Under the pieces are notes generated by a model. The model made no database searches. It was not told where the DNA came from and worked only from the letters and a program-made list of their open reading frames with translations. The translations under genes and the position numbers were made by a program. 64,000 nt of DNA from Intestinimonas butyriciproducens (GTDB lineage: Bacteria > Bacillota > Clostridia > Oscillospirales > Butyricicoccaceae), in the NCBI RefSeq assembly GCF_016901775.1, contig NZ_JACJKW010000008.1, positions 51,378-115,377 of the forward strand, written 5' to 3'. Positions within the stretch are counted from its first letter, which is position 1. Each line of letters starts with the position of its first letter. This document shows positions 43,351 through 50,601 of this stretch, one piece after another.

Positions 43351-43380
43351 AAAGCCCCGCGGCATACGCCGCGGGGCTTT
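43351..43380. terminator. Bidirectional terminator between ABC pair and glnN
   Basis: Perfect 10-bp stem GCCCCGCGGC/GCCGCGGGGC, loop ATAC, with T3-4 and A3 flanks. It separates two convergent transcripts. Confidence 0.85.
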
Positions 43381-43416
43381 TGTATCATGCCAGGGGGGAT
43401 TGAATTGACAGCACAA

Positions 43417-45513
43417 TCAGATGCGGAACAGCAGATCGGAATAGGTGGGGAACGGCCAGTATTCCTTGTCCACCAGAAGCTCCAGTTTATCGGCCACTTC
43501 CCGCAGAGAATCCATAGCCACGCGGACTTTATCCCGGTAGGCCTCTGCCTTGGCCAGGGCGCCTTCTTCCTGGGATGCCTTTTCCACAGCCTTTTCCAGC
43601 TTGCTCACGGCAGCCTTCATCTGGGCGCCGGCAGCGGACACATCCTTCAGCGCACTGGATTCCATGGTCATATCCACCGTCAGGCCGGTTTCCTTGATGG
43701 CATTGACGCTGTCGGCCAGGAATTTGGTGTATTTGATCACCGCCGGGATGATCTGGCGGCGGGTCATATCCAGCATGGTATTGGCTTCCAGAGAGATGGT
43801 CTTGATGTAATTTTCCAAACGGATCTCATAGCGGGCTTCGGCTTCCTTCCGGCGGAAGATGCCGTGCTTTTCAAACAGCTCTACCGACTTGGAAATCACC
43901 AGGCCGCGGGCGGCGTCCACATCGTTTGTGGCGCAGGGCAGGCCCCGCTCCTTGGCCTCTTCGGCCCATTCCCGGCTGTAATTGTTGCCGTTGAAGACCA
44001 CCCGTTTGTGATCCCGGTAGATCTCCCGGATCAGTTCCCGCACGCAGGCATTTTTGTCCTCCGCCTTTTCCAGCCGGTCGGCAATGCGGCTGAGGATCTC
44101 GGCCACCGCTGTATTCAGCGCATAATTGCAGCCGGCGATGGACATGGAAGAACCCAGCATACGGAACTCAAACTTTTTGCCGGTGAAGGCAAAGGGAGAG
44201 GTGCGGTTGCGGTCGGAAGTATCCTGAGGCAGCCAGGGAATGGTGGTGACGCCGATTTCAATGTTGCCGCCCTGGCGGAACTGGGAAGGACGGCCGGTCT
44301 CCACCTCTTCCAGAATGTCGGTGAGGGCATCGCCCAGGAAAATGGAGATGATGGGAGGCGGCGCTTCGTGTCCGCCCAGACGGTGATCGTTGCCAGGGCA
44401 GGTGACCGAAGTGCGCAGCACCTCGGCGTACTCATCCACGGCCCAGATGACGGCGCAGAGGAACAGCAGGAACTGGGCGTTGTCCGCCGGGGTCTTGCCC
44501 GGATCCAGCAGGCTGGGGCCGTTGTAGATATTCAGGGACCAGTTGTTGTGCTTACCGCTGCCATTGACCCCGGCAAAGGGCTTTTCATGAAGCAGGCACA
44601 CCAGGTTTTTCCGCAGAGCCACCTTTTTCATGGTCTCCATGATCAGCTGGTTGTTGTCGCAGGCAATGTTGGCGGTGGTATAGACGGCAGCCAGCTCGTG
44701 CTGGGCCGGAGCCACTTCGTTGTGCTCGGTTTTGGCGGGCACGCCCAGACGCCACAGTTCCTCGTCCAGCTCCCGCATAAAGTCCATAACCCGTTCTTTG
44801 ATGTTGCCATAGTAATGGCCATCCATCTCCTGGCCCTTGGGCGAACGGGCACCGAACAGGGTACGGTTGCAGAACATCAGGTCCAGGCGCTGATCGAACA
44901 GGGCCTTATCCACCAGGAAATATTCCTGCTCGGCGCCGGCCATGGCCATCACCCGTTCCACATCGGTTTTGCCCAGCAGATGAAGCACCCGCACCGCCTG
45001 ATTGGAGAGTACCTCCATGGAGCGGAGCAAAGGGGTTTTTCTGTCCAGCACTTCTCCTGTGAAGGAGCAGAAACAGGTGGGCACATACAGGGTGTTGTCC
45101 TTGACAAAGGCGGGAGAGGTGCAGTCCCAGGCGGTATAGCCCCTGGCTTCAAAGGTAGCCCGCAGACCGCCGGAGGGGAAGCTGGAAGCATCGCTTTCGC
45201 CCCGGATCAGCTCCTTGCCGGAGAATGTCATGAGCACACTGCCATCGGACAGCGGATTGAGGAAAGAATCGTGCTTTTCGGCGGTGAAGCCGGTCATAGG
45301 CTGGAACCAGTGAGTATAGTGGGTCGCCCCCTTCTCCAGGGCCCACAGCCTCATCCCGTTGGCCACGCTGTCGGCAATGGCCGGGTCCAAAGGCTTGTTT
45401 TGGTCGATGGTGGCCCGCAGCTGCTTATAGATGTTGGTCGGCAGATACTTGCGCATGGATTCATCGTTGAACACGTTTTCTCCGTAAAGCTGAGAAAGAT
45501 CAAAACGATCCAT
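43417..45513 (-). CDS. glnN: Type III glutamine synthetase
   Basis: 698 residues, the size of the GSIII family (about 700), much larger than GSI. GANASGKHNNWS-type motif appears as NGSGKHNNWSLNIYNG, with EYFLVDK and the HEVAPAQHEL stretch. It makes glutamine from glutamate and ammonia. AGGTG lies 8 bases before the ATG. It is a single gene with an unusually AT-rich control region upstream, while several neighbouring operons release ammonia. Confidence 0.95.
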   Translation of the reverse strand: MDRFDLSQLYGENVFNDESMRKYLPTNIYKQLRATIDQNKPLDPAIADSVANGMRLWALEKGATHYTHWFQPMTGFTAEKHDSFLNPLSDGSVLMTFSGKELIRGESDASSFPSGGLRATFEARGYTAWDCTSPAFVKDNTLYVPTCFCSFTGEVLDRKTPLLRSMEVLSNQAVRVLHLLGKTDVERVMAMAGAEQEYFLVDKALFDQRLDLMFCNRTLFGARSPKGQEMDGHYYGNIKERVMDFMRELDEELWRLGVPAKTEHNEVAPAQHELAAVYTTANIACDNNQLIMETMKKVALRKNLVCLLHEKPFAGVNGSGKHNNWSLNIYNGPSLLDPGKTPADNAQFLLFLCAVIWAVDEYAEVLRTSVTCPGNDHRLGGHEAPPPIISIFLGDALTDILEEVETGRPSQFRQGGNIEIGVTTIPWLPQDTSDRNRTSPFAFTGKKFEFRMLGSSMSIAGCNYALNTAVAEILSRIADRLEKAEDKNACVRELIREIYRDHKRVVFNGNNYSREWAEEAKERGLPCATNDVDAARGLVISKSVELFEKHGIFRRKEAEARYEIRLENYIKTISLEANTMLDMTRRQIIPAVIKYTKFLADSVNAIKETGLTVDMTMESSALKDVSAAGAQMKAAVSKLEKAVEKASQEEGALAKAEAYRDKVRVAMDSLREVADKLELLVDKEYWPFPTYSDLLFRI

Positions 45514-45570
45514 TTTTTCACCTCATCATCCTGATTTTATGTGGAGGGCGTCCCCTTCCTTTCTGAGTGT

Positions 45571-45599
45571 ATCTTACCTCTTTCTTTTTTGTTTTGCAA
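45571..45599 (-). promoter_or_regulatory. Promoter of glnN
   Basis: Minus strand TTGCAA, 17-base spacer, TAAGAT, 58 bp before the start. Confidence 0.65.
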
Positions 45600-45607
45600 T
45601 AGGAAAT

Positions 45608-45684
45608 GATAAAATGATTTTCAAAATTTTATTTGTTTCATTTTATCTGTTTATTTTGAAATAAATTATGATTATATTTCAAAA
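45608..45684 (-). promoter_or_regulatory. AT-rich region with two inverted repeats upstream of glnN
   Basis: First pair: GATAAAATGA (45608-45617) and its exact complement TCATTTTATC (45638-45647), 20 bp apart. Second pair: TTTTGAAATA (45654-45663) and TATTTCAAAA (45675-45684), 11 bp apart. About 45590-45720 is almost free of G and C in a GC-rich genome. It lies just upstream of the -35, where an activator or curved DNA would act. No known regulator site is recognised. Confidence 0.55.
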
Positions 45685-45710
45685 ATGATTTTAAAAGATT
45701 CATTTTCACC

Positions 45711-45743
45711 AAAAAGAAAACCCGTGATCCAGAGGACCACGGG
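45711..45743 (-). terminator. Terminator after the fumarase-beta gene
   Basis: 10-bp stem with one mismatch (45721-45730 with 45734-45743), followed on the minus strand by TTTTCTTTTT. Confidence 0.85.
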
Positions 45744-45756
45744 CTGAAAAACTTAT

Positions 45757-46314
45757 TTAGTCCTTTACTTCATATTCGGCACGGCCAGTGACAAACTGGT
45801 TGCCGCCCTCGCTGTCGATGGTGCACACCACCGGCATATTTTCAATGGTCAGACGCTTGAGGGATTCGCAGCCCAGCTCTTCAAAAGCCAGCACTTCTAC
45901 CTTTTTGATGCAGCCGGAAATGGCAGCGCCTGCGCCGCCGATGGCGCAGAAATACACCCCGCCGTTGCGGATGATGGCATCCACCACAGGCTGAGCACGG
46001 CCACCCTTACCGATCATAGCCACCAGTCCCAGATCCAGCAGACGGGGGGCAAAGGGATCCATCCGGCCGGAAGTGGTGGGCCCGATGGAGCCGATGACCT
46101 CACCAGGCTTGGCCTGAGTGGGACCGGCATAATAGATCACAGCATCCTTGATGTCAAAGGGCAATTCCTTCCCCTCATCCAGCAAAGCGAACAGGCGCTT
46201 ATGAGCGGCGTCTCTAGCCGTATAGATCGTGCCCGTCAGGTTTACCATGTCGCCCACTTTGATCTCTTTGGCATGGGCGCGCAGTTCCGAAGTGTTCAGA
46301 TTCCATTCTTTCAT
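45757..46314 (-). CDS. Fumarate/L-tartrate dehydratase beta subunit (class I)
   Basis: 185 residues from ATG 46314, with AGGTG upstream. The swivelling C-terminal domain of class I hydro-lyases: VNLTGTIYTARDAAHKRL, YYAGPTQAKPGEVIGSIGPTTSGRMDPFAP, MIGKGGRA and YFCAIGGAGAA. It works only with an alpha (4Fe-4S) subunit, normally encoded next to it, but none is present here. The next gene upstream is DivIVA-like, 7 bp away. The substrate (fumarate, tartrate or another 2-hydroxyacid) is not decided by sequence. Confidence 0.92.
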   Translation of the reverse strand: MKEWNLNTSELRAHAKEIKVGDMVNLTGTIYTARDAAHKRLFALLDEGKELPFDIKDAVIYYAGPTQAKPGEVIGSIGPTTSGRMDPFAPRLLDLGLVAMIGKGGRAQPVVDAIIRNGGVYFCAIGGAGAAISGCIKKVEVLAFEELGCESLKRLTIENMPVVCTIDSEGGNQFVTGRAEYEVKD

Positions 46315-46321
46315 AATGCAC

Positions 46322-47062
46322 CTACATCTTTTCTCCAATATTTTTGACTCTGTCCAGAATCTCTTGTATGGAACGCAGTCTCGTGCCTGCAGGCTGAGAC
46401 TGGGAGTCGCTTTTTTTCGCAGCAGCAGACCGGGTCTGCACAGGGGCCTTCGGCATTGCCGGCGGCGGGGCCGAAAGAGTATGGCGGGAGCGCTGCTCAA
46501 TCTCATTCATAGCCCGGACCAACTCGTCGATCTCACCGGTGATGGAAGCAATACGGGTCTTGAAACCGCTGAAGGCTTCCTCGGCCATGACCACCTTTTC
46601 CCGGGCTTCTTCCGCCACAGGTGTCATCACAGCGCCGGCGTCCTTGATGGTCTGGGTCACTTCCTGGGCATGGCGGCTGGCTTCCTCCTGCACTTCCCTG
46701 GCCCGCTTGTATGCAGAAATCTCAATGTCGGCGATATATTCCTTCAGCTCGCCATATTCCCGGCGCAGGGTCTCCGCCCTCTGCCGGGCCTGTTCCGCCT
46801 GCTGACAGGCCTGGTCCTTCTCTTCTTCCAGGGCGCTGATCTGCTCCCTGGCCCGGGCCAGCTCTTCCTCCAGACGCTGGTTTTCGTCCTTCTTTTCTTC
46901 CAGCTGCCCATAAGTCCGCTTTTCTTCTTCCCGAATCTGCCGGAGTTCTTCCTGCAGACGGCGCTCTTCCTCGGCCCAATCGTTTTTCAGCTTTTCAATG
47001 TATTCGATGACTTCCTCTTTCTGAAAGCCGCCGACCAAGGCCGTTTTGAATAGCACGCCCAT
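46322..47062 (-). CDS. DivIVA-like coiled-coil protein
   Basis: 246 residues. N-terminal GVLFKTALVGGFQKEEVIEYIEKLKND is the membrane-curvature part of DivIVA/GpsB-type proteins. A long coiled coil rich in Glu/Arg/Gln (~25-130), a second helical block (~130-185) and a Pro/Ala/Ser-rich tail follow. DivIVA marks poles and septa. The first residues lack the usual LTPxDI motif, so subfamily is uncertain. It is 21 bp after the thioredoxin-like gene. Confidence 0.75.
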   Translation of the reverse strand: MGVLFKTALVGGFQKEEVIEYIEKLKNDWAEEERRLQEELRQIREEEKRTYGQLEEKKDENQRLEEELARAREQISALEEEKDQACQQAEQARQRAETLRREYGELKEYIADIEISAYKRAREVQEEASRHAQEVTQTIKDAGAVMTPVAEEAREKVVMAEEAFSGFKTRIASITGEIDELVRAMNEIEQRSRHTLSAPPPAMPKAPVQTRSAAAKKSDSQSQPAGTRLRSIQEILDRVKNIGEKM

Positions 47063-47083
47063 CTTTTGCTCCCCCGGTTCGAT

Positions 47084-47410
47084 TTACAGATATTTGACAA
47101 CGACCTTTTCCAAGTCGGGATAGGCCCGCAGACCCACGATCCGCTCGTCTTCCTTCCCTTCCCGGCAGATGACCAGAGCAGGAACACCGGCGATATGGAA
47201 ATCCCCGGCAATCAGCGGCTGTTCATCCAGATCCACCTGGTAAAAATCTGCCTGAGCGTAATGGGCATCGGCCAGTTCTTCCACCAGCCCCTGCATCTGC
47301 CGGCAGGGCTCCGACCACTCCGCTGTGAAAAAGATCATTTGAGGTTTTGCTTTGCCCTGGAGTTTTTCTTTGTAATCGGCTTGTTCCAGCCTTTCCAGCT
47401 CGTGCCGCAT
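47084..47410 (-). CDS. Thioredoxin-fold protein with one active-site Cys
   Basis: 108 residues from ATG 47410; the GTG 9 bases up lies in the Shine-Dalgarno GGGGTGG. Thioredoxin fold, with FFTAEWSEPCRQMQ where WCGPC is usual, and the cis-Pro in IAGVPALVI. The first (attacking) Cys is Ser, so it cannot cycle as a normal disulfide reductase. A monothiol, chaperone or glutathione/bacillithiol-linked role is possible. It leads the operon with divIVA and fumarase beta. Confidence 0.85.
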   Translation of the reverse strand: MRHELERLEQADYKEKLQGKAKPQMIFFTAEWSEPCRQMQGLVEELADAHYAQADFYQVDLDEQPLIAGDFHIAGVPALVICREGKEDERIVGLRAYPDLEKVVVKYL

Positions 47411-47433
47411 CGGCTCCACCCCTTTTCTGATAT

Positions 47434-47442
47434 ATTATATCA
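47434..47442 (-). promoter_or_regulatory. Extended -10 for the thioredoxin-divIVA-fumarase operon
   Basis: Minus strand TGATATAAT, an extended -10, 24 bp before the ATG. A TTGACA lies nearby but only 9 bases from the -10, so it cannot be the -35. Confidence 0.55.
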
Positions 47443-47485
47443 TAGTTCTGTCAAAAAAAGAAATAATAAATTCTTCAAATAATCC

Positions 47486-47514
47486 TTTACATTTTTCTCA
47501 AGCTGTGCTATACT
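47486..47514 (+). promoter_or_regulatory. tRNA-Arg promoter
   Basis: TTTACA, 17-base spacer, TATACT with TGC before it. Transcription would begin about 15 bp before the tRNA. Confidence 0.85.
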
Positions 47515-47535
47515 AAATGAGCTGAAACAAGATAT

Positions 47536-47611
47536 GCGCCTGTGGCTCAATGGATAGAGTAGCGGCCTCCGACGCCGTTGGTTGGACGTTCGAATCGTCT
47601 CAGGCGCGCCA
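47536..47611 (+). tRNA. tRNA-Arg (anticodon CCG)
   Basis: 76 nt with CCA encoded. Acceptor stem GCGCCTG/CAGGCGC, discriminator G, D stem GCTC/GAGT, anticodon stem GCGGC/GCCGT around CTCCGAC, T loop TTCGAAT. It reads CGG codons. Confidence 0.97.
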
Positions 47612-47612
47612 G

Positions 47613-47650
47613 AAAAAGACACGACTTCTGGTCGTGTCTTTTTTTTTTAA
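47613..47650 (+). terminator. tRNA-Arg terminator
   Basis: 8-bp stem GACACGAC/GTCGTGTC, loop TTCTG, followed by a run of about 11 T. Confidence 0.92.
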
Positions 47651-47731
47651 AACCAGCAGCAATTTGCCCCTTTGCTCCATCCAATAAGGGACACGCCCCA
47701 AGGCGTTCCCATTTTGAAAGGAGCTGTTTTC

Positions 47732-48214
47732 ATGAAAAATCCCAAAAAGATCCTCATTCCCCTGGCAGGCGCTCTGTGCCTCAGCGCCACTCTAACCTCC
47801 GCCATGGCCGCAGCCTTTCCGGTAACCATTCACGCTCTCTCCTCCTCCCAACGGGAAGAACTGGAGGAAAGAGGCCAGGTGGGCACCGCCTATCTGGCCC
47901 AAAACAACGAAACAGGCACCAACGGCAGTCTCTGCGCCCCCTTCACCGCCCGGAGTACCGGCGCCGCCTTTGCCCTGGCCAGCGCCCCCGGCGCTGAAAA
48001 CTACAATGTGCAGCTGTATCAGGGCGCCCCCGGCAAAGGCAAAGCAGTATCAACCTACACCGTTTCTCCGGTGGACGACGGAGTGCTCTTTACCGACCTT
48101 CAGCCGGGGAAAACATACTATATGAAAATCAGTTCTTCCACCCTCCGCTCTTCCGGCTGCACCGCCACCTACGAGCTGCTCGACGGCTTTCATGGAGCCA
48201 CAAATGGACAATAA
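47732..48214 (+). CDS. Secreted protein of unknown function
   Basis: 160 residues from ATG 47732, with AAAGGAGC upstream. Signal peptide (1-27, cut after AMAAA). The rest is a small beta-rich domain with VQLYQGAPGKGKAVSTYTVSP and GVLFTDLQPGKTYYMKISS, reminiscent of a fibronectin-type or bacterial Ig-like fold but with no family recognised. It is monocistronic between the tRNA terminator and grpB, whose stop lies 5 bp away on the other strand. Confidence 0.75.
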   Translation: MKNPKKILIPLAGALCLSATLTSAMAAAFPVTIHALSSSQREELEERGQVGTAYLAQNNETGTNGSLCAPFTARSTGAAFALASAPGAENYNVQLYQGAPGKGKAVSTYTVSPVDDGVLFTDLQPGKTYYMKISSSTLRSSGCTATYELLDGFHGATNGQ

Positions 48215-48219
48215 TTCCA

Positions 48220-48750
48220 TCAAACACCTTTTTCTTGCTTTCGGATTTCATAGATTCCCTGGATAAAAGCCCTTTTTCCTTCTGTATAGGCCACCCGATC
48301 CAGGGGATATTGTGTGGCCAAAGATTTTTTCAGCGCTTCATATTCTGCTGCCTTCTCCCCATGAGCCCGGAGATAATCCCGAAACCCTACCAGCTGGAAA
48401 AATTCATCATCTCTTTTGTCGTAGCAGTGGATGTGATGCAGCGACAGCTCCCCCGCTCCCCGCAGCACAAAAAGATGATAGGTTTCTTTTCCATGCTGAG
48501 GGCCCCGGTAATCATAGCCCAGCTTCTCCAGTTCGTCTCTGTTCATGCTTTCCATGGATCCCAGGCGCACCGCCACATCCAAAATGGGCTTGGCCCAGAT
48601 GGAGGGGATGGCTGTGCTGCCCACATGCTGGATATCCAGCACATTTTCTCCCCAGACTTCTAGGATTTTTCGCTGCACCTGCTTATATTCTTCATCCCAT
48701 GTCCCTTGATGGGGCATAAGGCATACCTGGTTTCGTCTGACTCCTTCCAT
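48220..48750 (-). CDS. GrpB (UPF0157) family protein
   Basis: 176 residues from ATG 48750, with AAAGGAG upstream. HVGSTAIPSIWAKPILDVAVRL is the nucleotidyltransferase-like signature of the GrpB/UPF0157 group, followed by KETYHLFVL and HHIHCYDKRDDEFFQLVGFRDYLR. Molecular role unknown; the fold suggests nucleotide transfer. The structured repeat copy B lies just upstream in the same transcript orientation. Confidence 0.88.
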   Translation of the reverse strand: MEGVRRNQVCLMPHQGTWDEEYKQVQRKILEVWGENVLDIQHVGSTAIPSIWAKPILDVAVRLGSMESMNRDELEKLGYDYRGPQHGKETYHLFVLRGAGELSLHHIHCYDKRDDEFFQLVGFRDYLRAHGEKAAEYEALKKSLATQYPLDRVAYTEGKRAFIQGIYEIRKQEKGV

Positions 48751-48764
48751 TTCTACTCCTTTCA

Positions 48765-48942
48765 GGCTGCTGAGAAACCTGTACAACGAAAAAAGACCAT
48801 TTTCCCTCCCTTTCATCAATCCGCAAAAAGCCGCGACCTGTGCGCGGCTTTTTGCACTTCTCAAGGGGCCAGTGCGGGCCAAAGGCGTGCATGCGGCTCC
48901 TTGCAAAAACTCGAAAAGGCGGCTTTTTAGCCGCCTTTTCGA
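48765..48942 (-). repeat. Dispersed structured repeat, copy B
   Basis: About 180 bp, homologous to 25677-25857 in reverse orientation. Stems: 48911-48923 with 48930-48942, and 48823-48835 with 48843-48855. It lies between the M42 stop and grpB, and overlaps an open frame (FCGLMKGREN, LYRFLSSL) similar to that of copy A. Confidence 0.75.
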
Positions 48943-48950
48943 TTTACAGA

Positions 48951-50006
48951 TTACAGACTCCAAAATTCGCCCGGCTCCCGCAGGGACAGGATGAAAGCCT
49001 GAAGCAGCTTCAGGCACTGATCCATGTCTCCCCAATCGATGACCTCGTGGGGGCAATGGGCATACCGGGAAGGAATGGAGATCGCACCGGTAGGCACACC
49101 GGCCTTTTCCTTGTGCATCTCTCCGGCATCGGTGCCAATGCCCGGGAACACCTCAATCTGACAGGGAATGTTCAACTTGGCGCACAGCTCCTGGAGACGG
49201 CGGCGCACTTTGGCGTTGGCCACCAAACTGCCGTCCATGGCCTTGATCCCCGGACCGCCGCCCAACAGAATGGTGCCGTCATTGACGCTTTCCGGCGTAT
49301 CGCTGGCCGGGGTGGTATCCACCGCCAGAGCCACATCGGCGGCGATCTGCTGGGAAGCTACCCGAGCGCCCCGCAATCCCACTTCTTCCTGGGAGGAAAA
49401 GACGAAATACACCTTGCCGTGGACCTGGGAGAAATCGGTCTCTTCCAGAGCTTTCACCAAAAGAGCACAGCCGGCCCGGTCGTCAAACCCATGGCCCAGG
49501 GCCCGGTTCTGTCCGAAGTCCTGAAGAGGTGTGGCCCAGGTGATGCCGTCCCCCTCCGAAATGCCCATTTCCCCCACTCCGGCGTCATCTCTGGCCCCTA
49601 CATCGATATAAAGCTGACGATAATGCCGCACCAGCTTTTCATCGTCAAAGCGGCGCATATGGCAGGAAATCGTGCCGATGATTCCATGGCAGGCCCCCTT
49701 GGCCCCATGCACCAGCACATGCTCCGAAGGCAGTACCCGGTCATCGTGACCGCCCAGTTTTTCAAAACGCAGCAGGCCGTTTTTCTCGATCTTCCGCACC
49801 ATAAAGCCCACTTCATCCATATGGGCCGACAGCATCAGGGTGGGGCCTTCCTGTCCCCCCTGCTTCATCACGATGAGATTTCCCAACCCATCCACATAGG
49901 CTTCATCGGCCAGAGGCGCCACCCGGCGGTAAAGGTATTGGGCCACATCTTCTTCAAAACCGCAGGTGCCCGGCAAGGACACCAGTTCCCGCAGCAGCTC
50001 TTTCAT
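48951..50006 (-). CDS. M42 family metallo-aminopeptidase/glucanase
   Basis: 351 residues. LSAHMDEVGFMVRKI, GHGFDDRAGCALLVKAL, SSQEEVGLRGARVA (catalytic Glu pair), ALAVDTTPASDTP and RYAHCPHEVIDWGDM are the five dinuclear metal motifs. It trims N-terminal residues from peptides as a large oligomer. It lies 12 bp after the prolyl-tRNA deacylase gene. Confidence 0.93.
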   Translation of the reverse strand: MKELLRELVSLPGTCGFEEDVAQYLYRRVAPLADEAYVDGLGNLIVMKQGGQEGPTLMLSAHMDEVGFMVRKIEKNGLLRFEKLGGHDDRVLPSEHVLVHGAKGACHGIIGTISCHMRRFDDEKLVRHYRQLYIDVGARDDAGVGEMGISEGDGITWATPLQDFGQNRALGHGFDDRAGCALLVKALEETDFSQVHGKVYFVFSSQEEVGLRGARVASQQIAADVALAVDTTPASDTPESVNDGTILLGGGPGIKAMDGSLVANAKVRRRLQELCAKLNIPCQIEVFPGIGTDAGEMHKEKAGVPTGAISIPSRYAHCPHEVIDWGDMDQCLKLLQAFILSLREPGEFWSL

Positions 50007-50018
50007 CCTTCCTTCCTC

Positions 50019-50537
50019 CTACTCTTTCTCCGGCACTTCCCCGGTGATCTGGATGTACTGGGGGATATGGCCGGTGTGCTTCAGATATTCCTGGAACCCT
50101 TCCTGAGAGATGACCAGACTTTCGGTGTTGAGGCAGGGATGGACACAGAAGGCGGGCAGTGCAGCCACATCCTCATCCACGATCAGATGGATCTCATGGT
50201 CTTCATCAAACACCAGCCCCATGGGTGAAATGGAGCCGGGACGCACACCCAGAGCCTGATACAGCTTCTCTTCGTTGCCAAAGCTCAAGCGGGAACGGCC
50301 GATTTTTTTGGAAACCTCTGCCGTGCGGAACTTCTTATCTTCCCCGATGAGCAGCAGGAAAAATTCCGTTTGCTGCCGGTTGGCCAGAAACAGATTTTTG
50401 CAAAAAGGCGCTCCCAGCTTTTCCCCGATGGCTTTGCAATCCTCCATGGTGGCCGCTTCCGGATGAGCCATGCTTTTAAAATCAATGCCCCATTCCTTCA
50501 GCAAATCGTAAATCGCCTGAGGCGAACTTCTCTCCAC
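50019..50537 (-). CDS. Prolyl-tRNA deacylase (YbaK/ProX type)
   Basis: 172 residues from GTG 50537, with AGGAGGAAA upstream (an ATG at 50573 is further away). YbaK fold: FKSMAHPEAATMED, CKNLFLANRQQTEFFLLLI, LSFGNEEKLYQALGVRPGSISPMGLVFD and FCVHPCLNTESLVIS. Proteins of this group hydrolyse Ala- or Cys-tRNA(Pro). There is no prolyl-tRNA synthetase nearby. Confidence 0.88.
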   Translation of the reverse strand: MERSSPQAIYDLLKEWGIDFKSMAHPEAATMEDCKAIGEKLGAPFCKNLFLANRQQTEFFLLLIGEDKKFRTAEVSKKIGRSRLSFGNEEKLYQALGVRPGSISPMGLVFDEDHEIHLIVDEDVAALPAFCVHPCLNTESLVISQEGFQEYLKHTGHIPQYIQITGEVPEKE

Positions 50538-50601
50538 TGGCCTTTCCTCCTGTTCAGGGCAAAAGCGGGGCATGTTCCCCCGCTTTTCTGCCCGCAATTT
50601 T

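Noticed and set aside
43386..43400. AGGGGGGATTGA after the ABC genes as another copy of the 59 kb repeat
   Set aside because: Only 12 bases agree and the flanks do not; chance similarity.
43312..45534. 740-codon open frame on the plus strand opposite glnN, and similar long frames opposite prkC, priA and the pseudo-deacetylase
   Set aside because: They are shadows caused by GC-rich codons of the true gene; no Shine-Dalgarno and no recognisable domain.
47443..47454. TTGACA near the thioredoxin gene as a -35
   Set aside because: It is only 9 bases from the -10, too short for RNA polymerase.
47536..48214. Genomic island at tRNA-Arg
   Set aside because: No integrase, no repeat of the tRNA 3' end and no change in base composition are seen.
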